In this document: piece after piece, positions 4,255-5,847 of the stretch
Position numbering within the stretch: position 1 is the stretch's first letter
Layout: each line of letters starts with the position of its first letter
Source: Myxococcales bacterium
GTDB lineage: Bacteria > Myxococcota_A > Bradymonadia > Bradymonadales > Bradymonadaceae
Direction of reading: 5' to 3'
Length of the DNA: 5,847 nucleotides
Assembly: GCA_007120915.1 (NCBI GenBank)
Contig: SKMT01000427.1
Span: 1-5,847 of the forward strand
Position numbers and translations under genes: made by a program
Notes under the pieces: generated by a model
Database searches by the model: none
What the model was told of the DNA's origin: nothing
The model's input: only the letters and a program-made list of their open reading frames with translations

Positions 4255-5039
4255 CTACCCAACTCATCCCGACTGAACGCCGACTCCGGAATCTCCACGT
4301 CCGAATCCAACTCCTCGATCTCCACCGTGGTGTAGCCACCGGCCTCCGAGCGCAGCGTCATCCGCTCGATGTACTTCTGGTCGCCCTCCTCGGCGAGCCG
4401 CTCCGTAAACAGCGTTTTGTCCAGGTCGCCGTCGCGGTCGTAAAACCGGGTGCGAATCGGAATCTTGTCGTCCTGGCGGATGTAGGTGACTACCCGTTCG
4501 TAGTCACTCTCCCCCGGGTCGTCGGGGCGGGCCTCGATGACGTAAACGTCATACTCACCGATGCGGTCTTCACCGCGGTCGGTGTACGACGCCTCGCGCA
4601 GATCGCGGCTCTCCAGGTCGGCGAACGTAAAGTGAGTGCCCAGAAAAGAGCTTCGTCGCTGGTCGCCTTCCACCCGACGTGTCACTTCCAGCGCCGGCAC
4701 GTGCATCCACATGTCGTCGTCGGCTTCCGGGTTTTCGACGAACAAAAATGCCTGGCCGCGCACCTCTGCCGGATCCGTCAGCGACATCACCGTGCGGCTT
4801 CGCTCTTCGCCGTCATCCCCGTCGCGGCGGCTGCGCACGTCGAGATGACGCTCTTCGCGCTCACCCTCCTCGTCGTACACCTTCAGCACCACCTGGGCGC
4901 GGCCCGCCTCAAACCCCAGCGCGTTGCGCTCCACCGCCTGCTCGATGATCTCGTCGGCATCATTTGCCTGTGCTTGAACCGGCGCCACCAGCAATCCCAC
5001 CACCATCGCACCGGCCGCTACCATCGTCGCTGATCTCAT
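4251..5039 (-). CDS. LolA-like outer membrane lipoprotein-sorting protein
   Basis: The 262-residue product has a signal peptide (hydrophobic core about 6-20, cleavage after VQA or AQA at 23-25) and no lipobox Cys, so it should be a soluble periplasmic protein. The rest matches the LolA_like / outer membrane lipoprotein-sorting family (TP_0789 type). Diagnostic segments are DPAEVRGQAFLF (89-100), DDMWMHVPALEVTRRV (108-123), RRSSFLGTHFTFADLE (128-143) and a closing Phe-Ser-Arg-Asp-Glu-Leu-Gly-Arg like the family's 'F..R.L.R' end. Family members have an open half-barrel that can hold a lipid chain, and they are usually encoded next to an RND/MMPL transporter and an outer-membrane barrel protein. 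Only the barrel partner is here, overlapping by four bases downstream. The likely role is to carry a hydrophobic cargo across the periplasm. The ATG at 5039 is chosen because AGGTGGAG sits just before it; an in-frame GTG at 5048 would lie inside that ribosome-binding site. The protein is unusually rich in Asp, Glu and Arg. Confidence 0.9.
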   Translation of the reverse strand: MRSATMVAAGAMVVGLLVAPVQAQANDADEIIEQAVERNALGFEAGRAQVVLKVYDEEGEREERHLDVRSRRDGDDGEERSRTVMSLTDPAEVRGQAFLFVENPEADDDMWMHVPALEVTRRVEGDQRRSSFLGTHFTFADLESRDLREASYTDRGEDRIGEYDVYVIEARPDDPGESDYERVVTYIRQDDKIPIRTRFYDRDGDLDKTLFTERLAEEGDQKYIERMTLRSEAGGYTTVEIEELDSDVEIPESAFSRDELGR

Positions 5040-5042
5040 CGT

Positions 5043-5050
5043 CTCCACCT
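5043..5050 (-). promoter_or_regulatory. Shine-Dalgarno of the LolA-like gene
   Basis: AGGTGGAG is followed by ACG and then the ATG at 5039. It is the best ribosome-binding site on this strand and rules out the upstream GTG (5048-5046), which is part of it. Confidence 0.75.
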
Positions 5051-5093
5051 TTCGGATTCACAAGTTCAATTCATCCGCCGCCAATTAACCTGC

Positions 5094-5121
5094 CGACCAC
5101 CTACCACCTACCACCCAACAC
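5094..5121 (-). repeat. Heptanucleotide repeat between cysE and the LolA-like gene
   Basis: Four 7-bp units read on the + strand as CGACCAC, CTACCAC, CTACCAC and CCAACAC, with consensus CNACCAC. On the transcribed minus strand this becomes GGTGGTAGGTGGTAGGTGG, a run of closely spaced GG pairs that could form a two-layer G-quadruplex in the mRNA. It starts seven bases after the cysE stop codon. I found no convincing promoter or U-tract terminator in the 88-bp gap (5040-5127), so read-through from cysE is possible. Confidence 0.75.
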
Positions 5122-5127
5122 CTGCCC

Positions 5128-5847
5128 CTAACCGGTCTTCTCACCTTCGACGTCCGGCTGTTCGTAAGCCTTCAAAAACTCTCGCTCCAACTCATCCTGC
5201 AACTCATCGCGCTCCAGCTTCTCGGCGAGTTCTTCAGGGCTGACATCGACGAGCCGCTCCAGCACGTGCAGCCGGTTCGAAAGCCGGTCGATATGGTCCA
5301 GCAGATCTTTGACGATGCGCTGCATCGGGTCCGGCAGCCGGTCGTGTTCCAGGTCCGGATAACCGACCGTCTTCTGTTCTTCCTTCGAGACCACTCGTCC
5401 CGGAATGCCGACGACCGTGCCGTATTCTTCGACATCCTTGATGACCACCGAACCGCTGCCGATGCGCGCCCCGTCGCCGATATCCACGGCGCCGAGGATA
5501 CAGGCATTGGACCCGATGGTCACGCCTTTGCCGATCGTGGGGTGACGCTTGGTCTTCTGCAGCGTCGTCCCGCCGAGCACCACCCCTTTGTAGATCAGAC
5601 AGTCGTCGCCGACGACCGCCGTCTCTCCGATGACCACTCCCATCCCGTGGTCGATGAACACCCGCCGTCCGATCACCGCCCCGGGGTGAATCTCCACCCC
5701 CGTGATGTGCCGGCTGTAGTGGCTGAGCATCCGCGCCGCCCATTTGTGTCCGCTGTTCCACAGCCAATGGGCGATCCGGTGCAACCACAACGCGTGCACC
5801 CCCGGATAGGTCGTGATCACCTCCGAGAAACTGCGCGCCGCCGGGTC
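5128..5847 (-). CDS. cysE: Serine O-acetyltransferase (5' end beyond the window)
   Basis: This enzyme acetylates L-serine with acetyl-CoA to O-acetylserine, the first step of cysteine synthesis in the cytoplasm. The frame is open to the right edge and the edge residues DPAARSFSE continue the family's N-terminal helix, so the gene is cut by the window. The GTG at 5820 is internal and not the start. Of the 239 visible residues, about 50-150 are the left-handed hexapeptide-repeat helix. VEIHPGA (51-57), IDHGMGVVIGETA (65-77) and KRHPTIG (100-106) carry the equivalents of the E. coli catalytic His158 (His67 here) and His193 (His102); Glu52 stands where E. coli has Asp143, as in Bacillus-type enzymes. 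GIPGRVV (147-153) closes the fold. An 86-residue acidic helical tail follows, longer than in the Bacillus enzyme and without the C-terminal Ile used by E. coli CysE to bind cysteine synthase. Confidence 0.95.
   Translation of the reverse strand, partial: DPAARSFSEVITTYPGVHALWLHRIAHWLWNSGHKWAARMLSHYSRHITGVEIHPGAVIGRRVFIDHGMGVVIGETAVVGDDCLIYKGVVLGGTTLQKTKRHPTIGKGVTIGSNACILGAVDIGDGARIGSGSVVIKDVEEYGTVVGIPGRVVSKEEQKTVGYPDLEHDRLPDPMQRIVKDLLDHIDRLSNRLHVLERLVDVSPEELAEKLERDELQDELEREFLKAYEQPDVEGEKTG

Noticed and set aside
3869..4276. 135-codon + frame with SGWSGWSGWSCW repeats
   Set aside because: Another antisense frame of the same minisatellite, with no start signal or independent support.
3649..4335. 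228-codon + frame containing repeated LVRLVRLV
   Set aside because: Antisense reading of the PDQ minisatellite and acidic linker of the barrel gene; the repeat is open in every frame because its 9-bp unit has no stop.
5820..5847. GTG at 5820 as the cysE start
   Set aside because: The nine codons upstream to the window edge stay in frame and encode DPAARSFSE, which matches the conserved N-terminal region of CysE, so the gene begins outside the window.

Overview
This 5.8-kb window is GC-rich chromosomal DNA. It holds four complete protein genes and one gene cut by the right edge. The likely source is a deltaproteobacterial-type Gram-negative bacterium (Myxococcota/Bradymonadota-like, possibly salt-adapted). 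That is an inference from three things: Sec signal peptides and an outer-membrane beta-barrel ending in Phe, the strongly Asp/Glu-rich exported proteins, and a good sigma-54-type promoter match. No rRNA, tRNA, insertion sequence, integrase or CRISPR array is visible.

Layout. Positions 1-293 are non-coding and hold a CA-rich heptamer repeat (184-225) directly before a sigma-54-like -24/-12 element (231-246). This leads into an exported acidic coiled-coil protein of unknown function (300-1523, +). A 379-bp gap (1524-1902) holds CACGACCT octamer repeats near both ends, direct and inverted repeats in the middle, and a sigma-70-like promoter plus Shine-Dalgarno for a small TerB-like protein (1903-2469, +). 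That gene meets the next one stop codon to stop codon with no bases between.

The minus strand reads from the right edge as cysE (serine O-acetyltransferase; its 5' end is outside the window, 5847-5128), an 88-bp gap with a G-rich heptamer repeat, a LolA-like periplasmic protein (5039-4251), and an outer-membrane beta-barrel protein (4254-2470). The last two overlap by ATGA. LolA-like and DUF1302-like barrel proteins are typically found with an RND/MMPL exporter and are thought to move a lipid or other hydrophobic cargo across the envelope. Here the exporter is not in the window and cysE takes the upstream place. The barrel protein has an unusual ~100-residue N-terminal insert: twelve perfect 9-bp units encoding [P/Q]DQ, then a long acidic stretch.

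The least explained parts are the acidic coiled-coil protein with its candidate sigma-54 promoter, the PDQ minisatellite on a barrel protein, the 7/8-bp CA-rich repeats that recur in every gap longer than a few bases, and a repeat-rich island (1557-1775) whose minus strand reads like a short remnant of a calcium-binding (thrombospondin-3-like) protein. No complete new system is proven. The LolA-like/barrel pair with its repeat linker is the best candidate for a distinctive envelope-transport module.
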